Part shown: one piece after another, positions 55,144 to 64,000 of the stretch
Layout of the letters: every line of letters starts with the position of its first letter
How positions within the stretch are numbered: position 1 is the first letter of the stretch
DNA from: Tricholoma matsutake
Lineage: Eukaryota; Basidiomycota; Agaricomycetes; Agaricales; Tricholomataceae
Direction of reading: 5' to 3'
Length of the DNA stretch: 64,000 nucleotides
Assembly (NCBI GenBank): GCA_026075535.2
Contig: AP026546.1
Location: 3,286,001 to 3,350,000, forward strand
Made by a program: the position numbers and the translations under genes
The notes under the pieces: model-generated
The model's input: only the letters and a program-made list of their open reading frames with translations
The model's database searches: none
What the model was told of the DNA's origin: nothing

Positions 55144-56172
55144 AATATCTTGTGCAAAGTGTGAAAGGGGGTTTGGGATGGAAAGAGCAAAGATGCAGTG
55201 GTACTAGCAATGAAGGAGTTGGATAGGGCCAAGGGCAAGACATTGCAAAGCTCAGAGTGGACAGAGGAGAATGCATTATGGAGGTTTCGTGATCACATTT
55301 AGGTTCCGCTCATACCAGACTTATGACACAGAATTGCTGAACAGCATCATGACTCCAAGATTGGTGGACATGCGGGGCGCTGGAAAACACTCGAACTCAT
55401 CTTGCGCAATTACTGGTGGCCAAACATGTCGCACTTTGTTGGTCAGTACTGTAAGGCCTGCGATCTGTGTCTTTGCATGAAGGCACAGAAGTGCTGACCT
55501 TTTGGCGAACTACACCCCCTCCCAATCCCCAAAAATTGCTGGGATGTGGTAAGTGTTGATTTCATCACCAAACTTCTGGACTCCCATGGCTTCAATGCGA
55601 TGATGGTGGTGGTAGACTCAGTGAACAAGCGCAGCCATTTCATACCCACTCACACCACCGTTATGGCGCTGGGATCGGTGTGATTGTACTTGCAGAATGT
55701 GTGGAAGCTTCATGGCCTCCCAAAATTGATGCTCTCAGATTGGGGACCGCAGTTCATAGCGCAATTCATGCGCAAATTGTATCGCTTGTTGGGGATCACC
55801 ATTTCAGCATCCACAGCATATCACCCACAGTCCGATGGGCAGACTGAGTGAGTCAATCAGGAGCTCAAGCAGTACATCCACATTTTTGTGAATGAACGCC
55901 AAAATGATTGGGACACTCTGCTCCCTCTGGGTGAATTTACATACAATAACCATGTCCACTCATCCACCCAGCACTCCCCCTTCTTTGTTGACACTGGCAG
56001 ACATCTGCGGATGGGTTTTAAACCCAACCAATGACCCTCAAGGCTTGAGGCAGTCAATGAGTTTGCAGATCAGATGAAGTCGATGTTGGATGAGGCTCGT
56101 GCCGCCCTTGCCAAATCGAAGGATGATATGGCAAGGTACTATAACCAACAGTGAATCCCCACACTGATTTTT
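55144..56172 (+). pseudogene. Gypsy-2 integrase remnant
   Basis: Broken frames still show YCKACDLC-like finger text near 55450, DVVSVDF-like text near 55545, LSDWGPQF near 55735 (normally SDRG) and PQSDGQTE followed by a stop where relatives have ERVNQE (about 55835-55850). Several TGA codons stand at Arg positions. Confidence 0.75.
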
Positions 56173-56661
56173 GTGATTGGCGAAAAGGTCTTCCTGGATG
56201 CTTTGGATATCAGCACAACTAGACCCACAAAGAAATTTGTGCACTGCTTCCTGGGGCTGTACCCAGTCATTCGTCCTGTCGGCTTGCATGCATATTGCCT
56301 CCAACTGCCACCATCGATGGCTCAAATACATCCAGTGTTCCATGTCGTCAAGCTCATGCCTGCACCAACAGACCCAATTGAAGGTCACCATGCAAAACCA
56401 CCGCTGCCCCCCAAGATTGTAGGAGGAGAGGAGAGGTATAAGGTGGATGAGGTGCTGGACAGCAGGATGAAGGGTAGGAAGTTGCAGTATCTGGTCAGAT
56501 GGAGAGGTTATGGGCACAAAGAGAATTCATGGATTCCAGAGGAGGATCTTGATGCCACAAAACTAATTGTGAACTTCTACAGGGCTCATCCGAATGCCCC
56601 AAAACATGTTAACGCACTTACCTTTGGACAGATGGGATTCCGACCACGATATCTGCACTGA
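56173..56661 (+). pseudogene. Gypsy-2 integrase C-terminus with chromodomain
   Basis: A 162-codon open stretch: HPVFHVVKLMPAP, then YKVDEVLDSRMKGRKLQYLV, RWRGYGHKENSWIPEEDLD, the chromodomain core with its aromatic residues. It corresponds to 33100-33488 of Gypsy-1. Confidence 0.85.
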
Positions 56662-56694
56662 TGGAACTTTGCGCATCGGGATGCTGCACCTTAA

Positions 56695-57222
56695 GGGGGG
56701 GGGGGGGACCTTACAAGCCCCTACAATGGTTGGCACACATTTGTGAATGTTTCCGCACACCCGCAAATGTTCACACAACAAAGCGCCTTTCATGCAATGA
56801 GGTGCCTTTTGCACCAACCATCTACAAACATTCCGATATGTTGATTCATCAGCCCCTATTGTACTCTCACCATTCTTGTAGTCAATACACCTGCGGAAAC
56901 AATCGAGGATGTCTTTGCATGCCCATTACCAATCATGGCCTGATGCGGACACTATCACTGATTGATGGCCGTCTCCCCAAATGGGAACATGACCCTGGAT
57001 CTGAATTAGTGCTAGGATGGAAGGGGCTCCAAGTATTTTAGAACATTGCATGCCTTCCATATATATACTTTGGCCTTGCACCAGACTCCTTAGACTTTTC
57101 TCTTTGGTTTTCCCTTGCAAGGTATGGGTCTTTTTCTTGTTCAATAGTTATTGAATCTAAACTTTGGTTTTCCCTTGCAAGTATTGAGTTCTTAGTACTC
57201 TGATCATAAGGTTGCCCTTACA
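56695..57222 (+). repeat. 3' LTR of Gypsy-2, rearranged start
   Basis: The expected TGTAAGGGGAACACC is replaced by a run of about 13 G (56695-56707) running into ACCTTACAAGCCCC. The end GTTGCCCTTACA is intact. Small indels against the 5' LTR lie near 56760-56830 and 56890. Confidence 0.8.
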
Positions 57223-57227
57223 GAGAG

Positions 57228-57558
57228 GGTGTATATGTAGTGTAGTTACATATCAAATATATGTATTATATAGGAAATATAATAATTTTTTGGTATATCA
57301 TATGCAGTGTGAATGATATTTGGAGGATGAAAAAATCTTCTCAAGTGTCAGAGGATATTCAGGAAGTGTCTGAATCTTACATTCCTGAGGTGCCCTGGAG
57401 CACTTTGGGCCAAAATTCACTACCCTGAAGACTGGCAAATAATGGCACTTTACCTACAGAGTGCCCAGGGTAGACAATTGCTTCGGATGCCTTGGCATGC
57501 CCCAAGACATCCTAGGGTAACCCAGGACACCCTGGGGACAAAAGCAATTTTCCTGATG
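57228..57558 (-). repeat. Terminal-like repeat X, right copy (inverted)
   Basis: Read on minus it starts CATCAGGAAAATTGC, then TTTTGTCCCCAGGGTGTCC and the CCTAGG/GGCATGCC words seen at 33935-34235. It abuts LINE-2 coding at 57559 and is cut on the left by Gypsy-2. Confidence 0.65.
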
Positions 57559-57972
57559 AGTCAAGGAAAAGAGTGGATGCGACTTGACCTTTTCTCCATG
57601 CATCTTTTACCACTTTTGTCAGCATGTGTACTGAGTCTGTTGTTGTGCATCCTGGTCTTGCTCCAATGTGGTTGGCTGGGAGTATGTTGTGCTCTTCGCA
57701 CATTGTGACAATGTCAAGCATTTGGCAGCTGTTGAGTAGACAGGCTATTCCATCTGGTAGCACTATCGGTCGCCATGCTGAGGGTGATGTGTAATTGGGT
57801 TTTCCAGGTTTTTTCAGGATAAGTGTTTCTGTGGTCGCCCATTCCTGTGGATAGTATTTCAGTGAGTTAGTCACATGAAACAGTGGGCCTAAATGTGGGA
57901 CAAGGTCTCCTCTGGTGTGCATAAAGATTGAGTTTGGTATTGTTCAATTTTTGGTGGCTTTGTATGGCTTCA
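57559..57972 (-). pseudogene. LINE-2 reverse transcriptase fragment
   Basis: Minus-strand text YPQEWATTETLILKKPGKP, SAWRPIVLPDGIACLLNSCQ, NILPANHIGARPGCTTTDS and VASTLFLD is the RT N-terminal half of a Tad1-like LINE. It is cut at 57559 by repeat X and at 57972 by the truncated Copia-2 LTR. Confidence 0.8.
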
Positions 57973-58260
57973 TTTAGCATTCCCTTTGATCCACGTGGTC
58001 GGCTCGTGTTTAAGTTTCCCCTTGTCTCTTTTCCTTTGACACACATCCTTTTGTTATGCATTACACATATATATATCTTCAGTAGTTTACTTTATCACCT
58101 CAGTCACTTATCCAGAGACTGAGGTGAGCTATATTTACTATACATATTTATTGATGCGTACTTACTCTACTACAACAGTTGTTTATACTAGGTATAGTAC
58201 GGATTAATACAGTCACTTATCCAGAGACTGAGTTGTTTATACTAGGATTCACTTTCTACA
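57973..58260 (+). repeat. 5' LTR of Copia-2, truncated
   Basis: 288 bp matching 63087-63374. Contains TATATATAT near 58070 and the duplicated word CAGTCACTTATCCAGAGACT (58101 and 58211). Confidence 0.85.
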
Positions 58261-58470
58261 GGTTATGGGCCATTCTTGTCATCTTTGAACAACGGGAGAA
58301 AGTATCCTAGCCACTCGACGTTCTGCTTCATCATACCTTCTGATCCATTTCCCCAATCATTTTTGATCTCGGATCAATTCCTTTGTCTTTCATGGACCTG
58401 GCTGCTCTACCATTGCATCTCTCTCATCTCCCTTTGCACACTTGTTGTCCACTGACCTCAGTTTTCTATC

Positions 58471-59175
58471 ATGGGTACCGATACTGTTGATCCCCCGTCC
58501 ATTTCCCCTATCAAACTTTCTGTGCAATATACCGGGGAGAAGCTTGACAAACTTAAATCAAATTACAAAGAATGGTGCAAGGAGATTATTATTGCTTTAT
58601 CATTAAACGGCCTTTATGAATATGTTATGGGCAGAATACCTGAGCCCACTTCTACTGAACTCCAAGTGCTTGCCAACTGGAAGGTGAATTCCTGCCTCGC
58701 ATATGCATTTATCGCGTCCAGCATCTCTCTGTCTTAGCATAAATTCCTGGACATTAAAGTAGGCCCTGATGTGAACTGGAAAATTCTCCAGGACCATCAC
58801 CAGAAGGAAGGCCCCGTTCAGCAGGTCCAGCTCTTACAACAAGCGCTTTCCATCCAGTGTACAAAGGACACACCACTCCCCAAGATGGCAGAAAAGATTT
58901 GCGTGTTAATTGAATGCGCTTTTGCCATGGGTGATATACAGGCTGATCTTCTTTGTTGCATTGCTCTCCTTAATTCCCTTAGTGATAATTTTCCACATGC
59001 TCGCTCCATTATTTCACGAGATATTGCCGCTTCTTCCCTCTCAGCTCCATATGGCTCGAAAGATATCAAATTATTTCTGGAGAACGAACAATCATTACTT
59101 GAGAATGATCAGCGTGGTGATTCCAAAAAACCATGCCGCTTTTACCGCACAGTCCAAATCTTCCAAGCTCCCTAA
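58471..59175 (+). pseudogene. Copia-2 Gag
   Basis: From ATG 58471 (MGTDTVDPPSISPIKLSV). YTGEKLDKLKSNYKEWCKE is the usual Copia gag start. A TAG at 58735-58737 falls after SISLS, where Gln is common. The frame then continues from 58738 in register to 59175. Near 59130 the reading must shift into the pol frame, which carries the CCHC knuckle CTNTNCGKPGHTKQYC (about 59187-59234). Confidence 0.8.
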
Positions 59176-62100
59176 CACACCAATCTGCACCAACACTAAC
59201 TGTGGGAAACCTGGCCACACAAAACAATATTGCATTAAACCTGGCAATGGTATGGCTGGGAAATCACTCGAGGAGTCAATCGCTGCTTGCAGGGCCGCCC
59301 GTGAGAAGAAATCCTTACCAGCTGGCACTACAAAGGTTCCTATTACCGTGAAGGACATTAATGGTCATGCCTTCACTGTCATGGTTGACCCCGATATTCC
59401 TACCCCACCTGCACCGGAATTTGCCAGGCTTGCTCATGACCCACTGCCATTAGACCCTTCGGACGCACTGGAATATGAAGGATGGGTTGCTGTGGAGGAG
59501 GAGCTCACCACTACAGTGGACTGGAAACACCATACATCACCCATCCCTGACAATGCGCTCACCGTGGAACCCCTTTCACAGACTTGTCGCTCACGCATTA
59601 CCTTAGATGCTCTCCCCTTTATTATTGACTCTGGGGCTACAGTACATATATCCCCTGACAAGTCTGACTTCCTCACCTTACAACCCATTTCACCTCGCTC
59701 TGTCAGAGGTGTCAGTGGTTCATCTATTGATGCTGTTGGTGTTGGTGATATACAGCTAAGAATAGCCTGGGGTGCATCAATTATTTTACGTAATGCCCTC
59801 TACATCCCAAAATTGGCAGTTCGGCTGATCTCAGTGGGCACGCTGGCTGACAACTCTAACGCTGTTGCACATTTTGACAGTAACACATGCTGGTTCACTG
59901 ATAAATCCTCTGGGGCCTTCATAGCTTGTGGATTGCGCATATCTAGAAAGCTTTACACACTCAACATTGCATCAGCCCAGGCTGATCACACGCTAATGGT
60001 TCACAAGACCCCTACTCTCGAGACATGGCATCGTCGTCTGGGTCACGCAAATTACCAGGCACTCTGGGATATGGCCAAGAAGGGCGCTTTCACTGGTGCG
60101 CCGCTCGCTTCATTGCAAAAATTACCTAAATGTGATTCCTGTGTCCTTGGCAAGCAGACCAAGTCTCCAGTCCCCAAGAAACGTCAGGAGGGACCAGGCC
60201 ATAAGGCAACAAGGAAGCTGGAAAAGGTGTGGGTGGATCTATCTGGACCACATTCAGTAATGTCGCGTGCGGGGAACTGTTATATCATGGATATAGTAGA
60301 CGACTACACCTCATTCCCATGGTCTATACCATTGCAAAATAAAGATGATGCTTTCACGGAACTTAAAGCTTGGGAACTTGCCCGGGAGAACAAAACCGGC
60401 CTCAAAGTCGGGACCTATATCACTGATAATGGTGAACTTAAATCACACGAAATGAAGGAGTGGTTGAAGACTCGTGGTATTGATCAGCATTTCACGGCAC
60501 CTCACACCTCAGCTCACATAGGCCGTGTTGAGTGAATGCATAGGATGCTTATGGCTAAAGCGTGCACTATGCAAATATATGCTGGTCTGCCAGCTTATTT
60601 GTGGGATGAGTTCTACCTCACAGCTGCCCACTTGCATGCCAAGACTACGACCCATTCACTAGCAAGCCTAACACCTTGGGAATTATGGTATGAGAGAAAA
60701 CCTGATTATTCTTATCTTCGCGAGATAGGTTGCAGGGTGTTTGTGCTTATCCCAGGAAAGGATAATCCCAAGATACTTGAACGATCCATCAAATGCGTTT
60801 TGATAGGCTACAAGCCAAAATCAAAAGCATATTGCTGTTATAACTCCACAATGCATAAGGTTCATATTTCATATCATGTCTGCTTTCTTGAGAGCCATGA
60901 AGGCTATTCACCACCTTCAATCGATGAATTAGGGGAGGATGATAATATTGGGTCCAGTGGTAGTCTACCCACATTCCTTGGTCCTATTTTACAGCAAGAC
61001 GATGATGTTGAGTCTTCTCATGAATTCACTCTCCCTGATGCGCCCTCTAATAGTCTCATGACACCACCACCGCCACCCATTGCCCAGCCTATTTGTTGAT
61101 CTACCCGTGTTCTAATACCCACAGACAAAAACCCCAATGGTGGCCCTGCTATTACTAGAACAGCGGCTGCAGTGCAAGAATCCTTGGAGAGCACTGCGCA
61201 TGTAAAAGAGGCGTGGCGGGAGCATTGGGCTGCTATTGTGGCTGCACGATCGGATCACATTATGGATCAATCCTCTGATCATGATTGTGATGTCATGGAA
61301 GAACTCCAACAATCATTTCATAATCTTGATTTGGGCGATCAAGCGCATCAATTTCAGGCCCTGATCTTGGAAATGGTAGATTTTGATCCGGAGTCACTTC
61401 AATTTGAGGATGAGCCGAAAACATGGGATGAAGCCAGAAGATCTGTTGATGCAATGCAATGGGAGCATGGATATCTGGAGGAATTGAACTCATTGAAAGA
61501 CATGGGGGTATACAAACTAATACCTAGGTCAGAGGTTCCACTAGGGAAACGTATTAGGCATGGGAGACCGATTTTCCACATTAAGCGCAATGAGGTGGGT
61601 ACCCCTATTAGATGGAAGGTACACCTAGTCTTCAGAGGAAATGAACAAATTTATGGCAGGGACTACACCAAAACTACCTCACCAACTGCGCGCATGGAAT
61701 CATGGCGGATTCTCTTACACATAGCCGCCTCACTTGGCTGGGACGCACAACAGGTTGACATAAAGACAGCCTTTCTTTACGGCTTACTTCCGGACAATGA
61801 AATTCAATATATGCAGCAGCCTGCTGGTTTTGAGGAGCAGGGCAAGGAGGACTGGGTTTGGCAACTACAGCGCGGCTTATATGGTATGAAACAGAGTGGG
61901 CGCATTTGGAATCAGACCCTTAATGTGCAGATGCTAAATTGGGGATTCACCCACCTCTCGTGTGAGTCCTGTATCTATTACCATAAAACTGACACTGGTA
62001 CAATTATTGCTGCTGTCCATGTCGACAACTATTTAACCATTGCCGACTCCAAGGACGAAAATGAGCGCTTCAAGAACCAGATGCACGAAGTATGGACTAT

Positions 62101-62986
62101 CTCCGAATTGGGGATGGCACATTTTATTATGGGTATTGCTGTCTCATGGGACCAAGACATGCGTACTGTTGCACTTTCACAGACCACTCTTATTGACAAA
62201 ATAGTGGAACAGTTTGGTCAGAAAGAAGCACACCCCGTTTCTGCCCCATTGGACCCTGGTTCGAAACTACGGTGCTCCAATCTGCAATGTATGTCCCAGG
62301 ATGCCAGGAACACCCTGGCCAAGCTTCCCTACCACTCTCTTGTCAGATGCTTATTGTACTTGGCAATATCTATGCATCCTGACATTTCTTATGCAGTACA
62401 ACAGCTCTCTCAATACCTTGATTTGTACTCCTTAGAACACTGGAGTGCTGCTATATGGCTAGTACGTTATCTAAAGGGAACTAGGGACTTGAAGCTTTAT
62501 CTGGGTGGACAGAACCCCATTCTCCTGCATGCCTATAGTGACTCCGACTGGGCTAATTGCCATGACACTTGTCACAGCATTGGGGGATACATGTGCTCTC
62601 TTGGCTCAGGCACAGTGTCTTGGGCAGCATGTAAACAGAAGGTAGTGGCAGCTTCCACCTGTGAAGCAGAATACATAGTGGCGTTTGAGACCGCAAAGGA
62701 ATGCATGTGGTTGCATACGCTACTACGCGCTATTGATTTTCATCAAAACTTGCCTACTACCATCCTCTGCGACAACAACGCTATGAAGACATTATCTGAG
62801 GACCCATTACTTCATTCATGTGTTAAGCACATCGACATCAAATATCATTTCCTACGTGAGCATGTACAGTTGGGCGACCTAGCTATCACTTACATCCACA
62901 CCCGTGACAATGTAGCCGACATGTTTACTAAAGCCCTGGAACCTAAACATTTTGCCATCCTTTGTGCATCTCTTGGCCTTTGTTAG
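59130..62986 (+). pseudogene. Copia-2 Pol: protease, integrase, RT, RNase H
   Basis: One frame with TGA at 60533 and 61097 (the latter before STRVLIP). Protease DSGATVHIS (about 59628). Gag-pre-integrase TWHRRLGHANYQ, with CDSCVLGK. Integrase WVDLSGP, ITDNGEL and IGRVE-stop, where relatives have GVAERxNR. RT QVDIKTAFLYG, RGLYGMKQSGR and HVDN at 62018-62029 in place of HVDD, so the second active-site Asp is Asn (GAC to AAC at a CpG). RNase H SDSDWA, STCEAEY, CDNNAM, ends in ADMFTKAL. Stop TAG at 62984. Confidence 0.9.
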
Positions 62987-63029
62987 TGGGATTCCATGCA
63001 AGGAGGAGTGTATTCATGGTGAGGAGGAG

Positions 63030-63374
63030 TGTTGGAATCGCACCGTGAGTCCATAACACTTTTGATGCATTTGATGTGTGTGCTATTTTAGCATTCCCTT
63101 TGATCCACATGGTCAGCTCGTGTTTAAGTTTCCCCTTGTCTCTTTTCCTTTGACACACATCCTTTTGTTATGCATTACATGTATATATATCTTCAGTAGT
63201 TTACTTTATCACCTCAGTCACTTATCCAGAGACTGAGGTGAGCTATATTTACTATACATATTTATTGATGCATACTTACTCTACTACAACAGTTGTTTAT
63301 ACTAGGTATAGTACGGATTAATACAGTCACTTATCCAGAGACTGAGTTGTTTATACTAGGATTCACTTTCTACA
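63030..63374 (+). repeat. 3' LTR of Copia-2
   Basis: 345 bp, preceded by the purine tract GGTGAGGAGGAG. Differs from the 5' copy at about five sites, three of them CpG to CpA. Confidence 0.9.
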
Positions 63375-63487
63375 TGGTCGAGCCCTTCTAGCCATTCTGC
63401 CCAGTGCTCTACCTTTGCCTTGTGTATCATTTCTGAGTAGCAGTTGCATTGTCATCGGTATTCTTTGTGTACTGGTGTCTAGGGCAT
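63375..63487 (-). pseudogene. LINE-2 fragment upstream of the RT
   Basis: Minus-strand text PVHKEYR, then CNCYSEMIHKAKVEHWAEWL and EGLDH, which lies between endonuclease and RT in Tad1-like ORF2. With 57559-57972 it shows that Copia-2 entered a LINE; the piece between is deleted. Confidence 0.65.
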
Positions 63488-64000
63488 GGCATGGGTAACC
63501 CTTGGGTATATTTCCTCATACCCTTACCCATACCCGTGAACACTGTACCCACATGGGTATGGGTATGGTATTACTGTGGGTTTCCATGGGTTACCTGTGG
63601 TTATTCGCGGGTTTTGAGAAGAATACTTATTTTAATAACTTATTACACTAAACTAAGTTAATAGAAACCCCCTCGCTTGCGTTTGGAGCGAGGGAGGGGG
63701 TGGTGGACCTATTCTAATAAATAAATTACATTAAATTAATATAGAAAACCCCCCCCCTCCACATTTTGAGTGAGGGAGGGGGTGGTGGTGCCTGTAGTCA
63801 ATGAAAACAAAACAAAAACCCCCCCTCTCATGTTTGGAGTGAGGGAGGGGGGTGGCGCCTATAGTTGCCGAGAACAGAATGAGTAACCCCCCCGCTCGCA
63901 TTTGCAGCAAGAGAGGGGGGGCTGCCTGTAGTTGTCGATCCCTGTTTCCACCCCACAAGCAGTTGCTCGTGGCAGCAGTTGGGTCCTTGGGTCCTCCTCC
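63488..64000. repeat. End of a further hairpin-array element, cut by the window
   Basis: GGGTAACCC/TACCCATACCC words (63490-63600), then four C-rich hairpins about 70-80 bp apart (63668-63700, 63749-63785, 63818-63851, 63887-63919), then an inverted GAGCA/TGCTC hairpin (63946-63970). The order is the mirror image of the right half of the 2.0-kb element. No coding. Confidence 0.6.

Larger units (their letters stand above)
50193..57222 (+). mobile_element. Old Ty3/Gypsy chromovirus Gypsy-2
   Basis: LTR 50193-50730 (538 bp) and a rearranged 3' LTR (about 56695-57222), duplication GAGAG at 50188-50192 and 57223-57227. Coding runs gag (50898 onward), protease, RT, RNase H, integrase and chromodomain, homologous along its length to Gypsy-1 but with many stops. 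The gag is split by a solo LTR (51256-51961). The LTRs differ by many substitutions and indels, so this insertion is much older than Gypsy-1. Confidence 0.9.
57973..63374 (+). mobile_element. Ty1/Copia retrotransposon Copia-2
   Basis: A 5' LTR lacking its first ~57 bp (57973-58260), PBS GGTTATGGGCC (58261), gag, pol in the order PR-IN-RT-RH, and a full 3' LTR (63030-63374, 345 bp, TGTTGGAATC to TTTCTACA). It sits inside LINE-2. The left LTR end and some LINE sequence were deleted together, so no target duplication can be read. A TAG (58735), a frameshift near 59130, TGA codons (60533, 61097) and a changed RT active site make it inactive. Confidence 0.9.

Overview
The window looks like repeat-rich nuclear DNA of a basidiomycete fungus, most likely an Agaricomycete. 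The evidence is a KDZ-type transposase gene of the CxC5/CxC6 class, Helitrons with a ubiquitin-protease-like domain, Tad1-like LINEs, self-primed chromoviruses, and introns of about 45-80 nt. I recognise no housekeeping gene. Nearly all of it is transposable elements nested in each other, most of them broken.

Layout: 0.3-7.3 kb, a decayed LINE (minus). 8.0-21.0 kb, a Helitron (minus; Rep, helicase, USP-like protease, zinc cluster). Its helicase is split by a young Ty1/Copia element (10514-16204) and, about 40 bp away, by a 2.0-kb non-autonomous terminal-inverted-repeat element (16250-18276). 21-25 kb, two spliced genes or pseudogenes of unknown function, a solo LTR (23142-23822) and a 312-bp hAT-like MITE (24996-25307). 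26.2-27.3 kb, a gag-like pseudogene. 27880-33925, a chromodomain Ty3/Gypsy element. 34.2-37.0 kb, non-coding arrays of hairpins and intron-like modules. 37544-46778, a palindromic element with 1.55-kb inverted arms; the left arm is interrupted by a 5.9-kb KDZ element (38110-44001) and the right arm keeps the empty site. 46795-47943, a non-autonomous hAT element. 48.2-50.2 kb, another hairpin/intron-module region. 50193-57222, an old Gypsy element with a solo LTR inside gag. 57.56-63.49 kb, a LINE fragment split by a second Copia element. 63.5-64.0 kb, one end of a further hairpin-array element.

Three themes tie the window together. First, the order of insertions can be read from target-site duplications: GTTGT, CCTCCTGG, GGTATGTA, ATTGG, AGTGCAAG, GAGGAGAG, ATCATACA and GAGAG. 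Second, almost every premature stop is TGA where the family has arginine, three catalytic Asp codons have become Asn at CpG sites, and most LTR differences are CpG transitions, which points to CpG deamination. Third, the autonomous KDZ element and the 2.0-kb element share their distinctive ends, so the first probably mobilised the second. The second also carries stem-loops, tRNA-like sequences and intron-like modules that recur at other places.

Family names come from memory of typical proteins and from motifs seen in the translations; no database search was possible.
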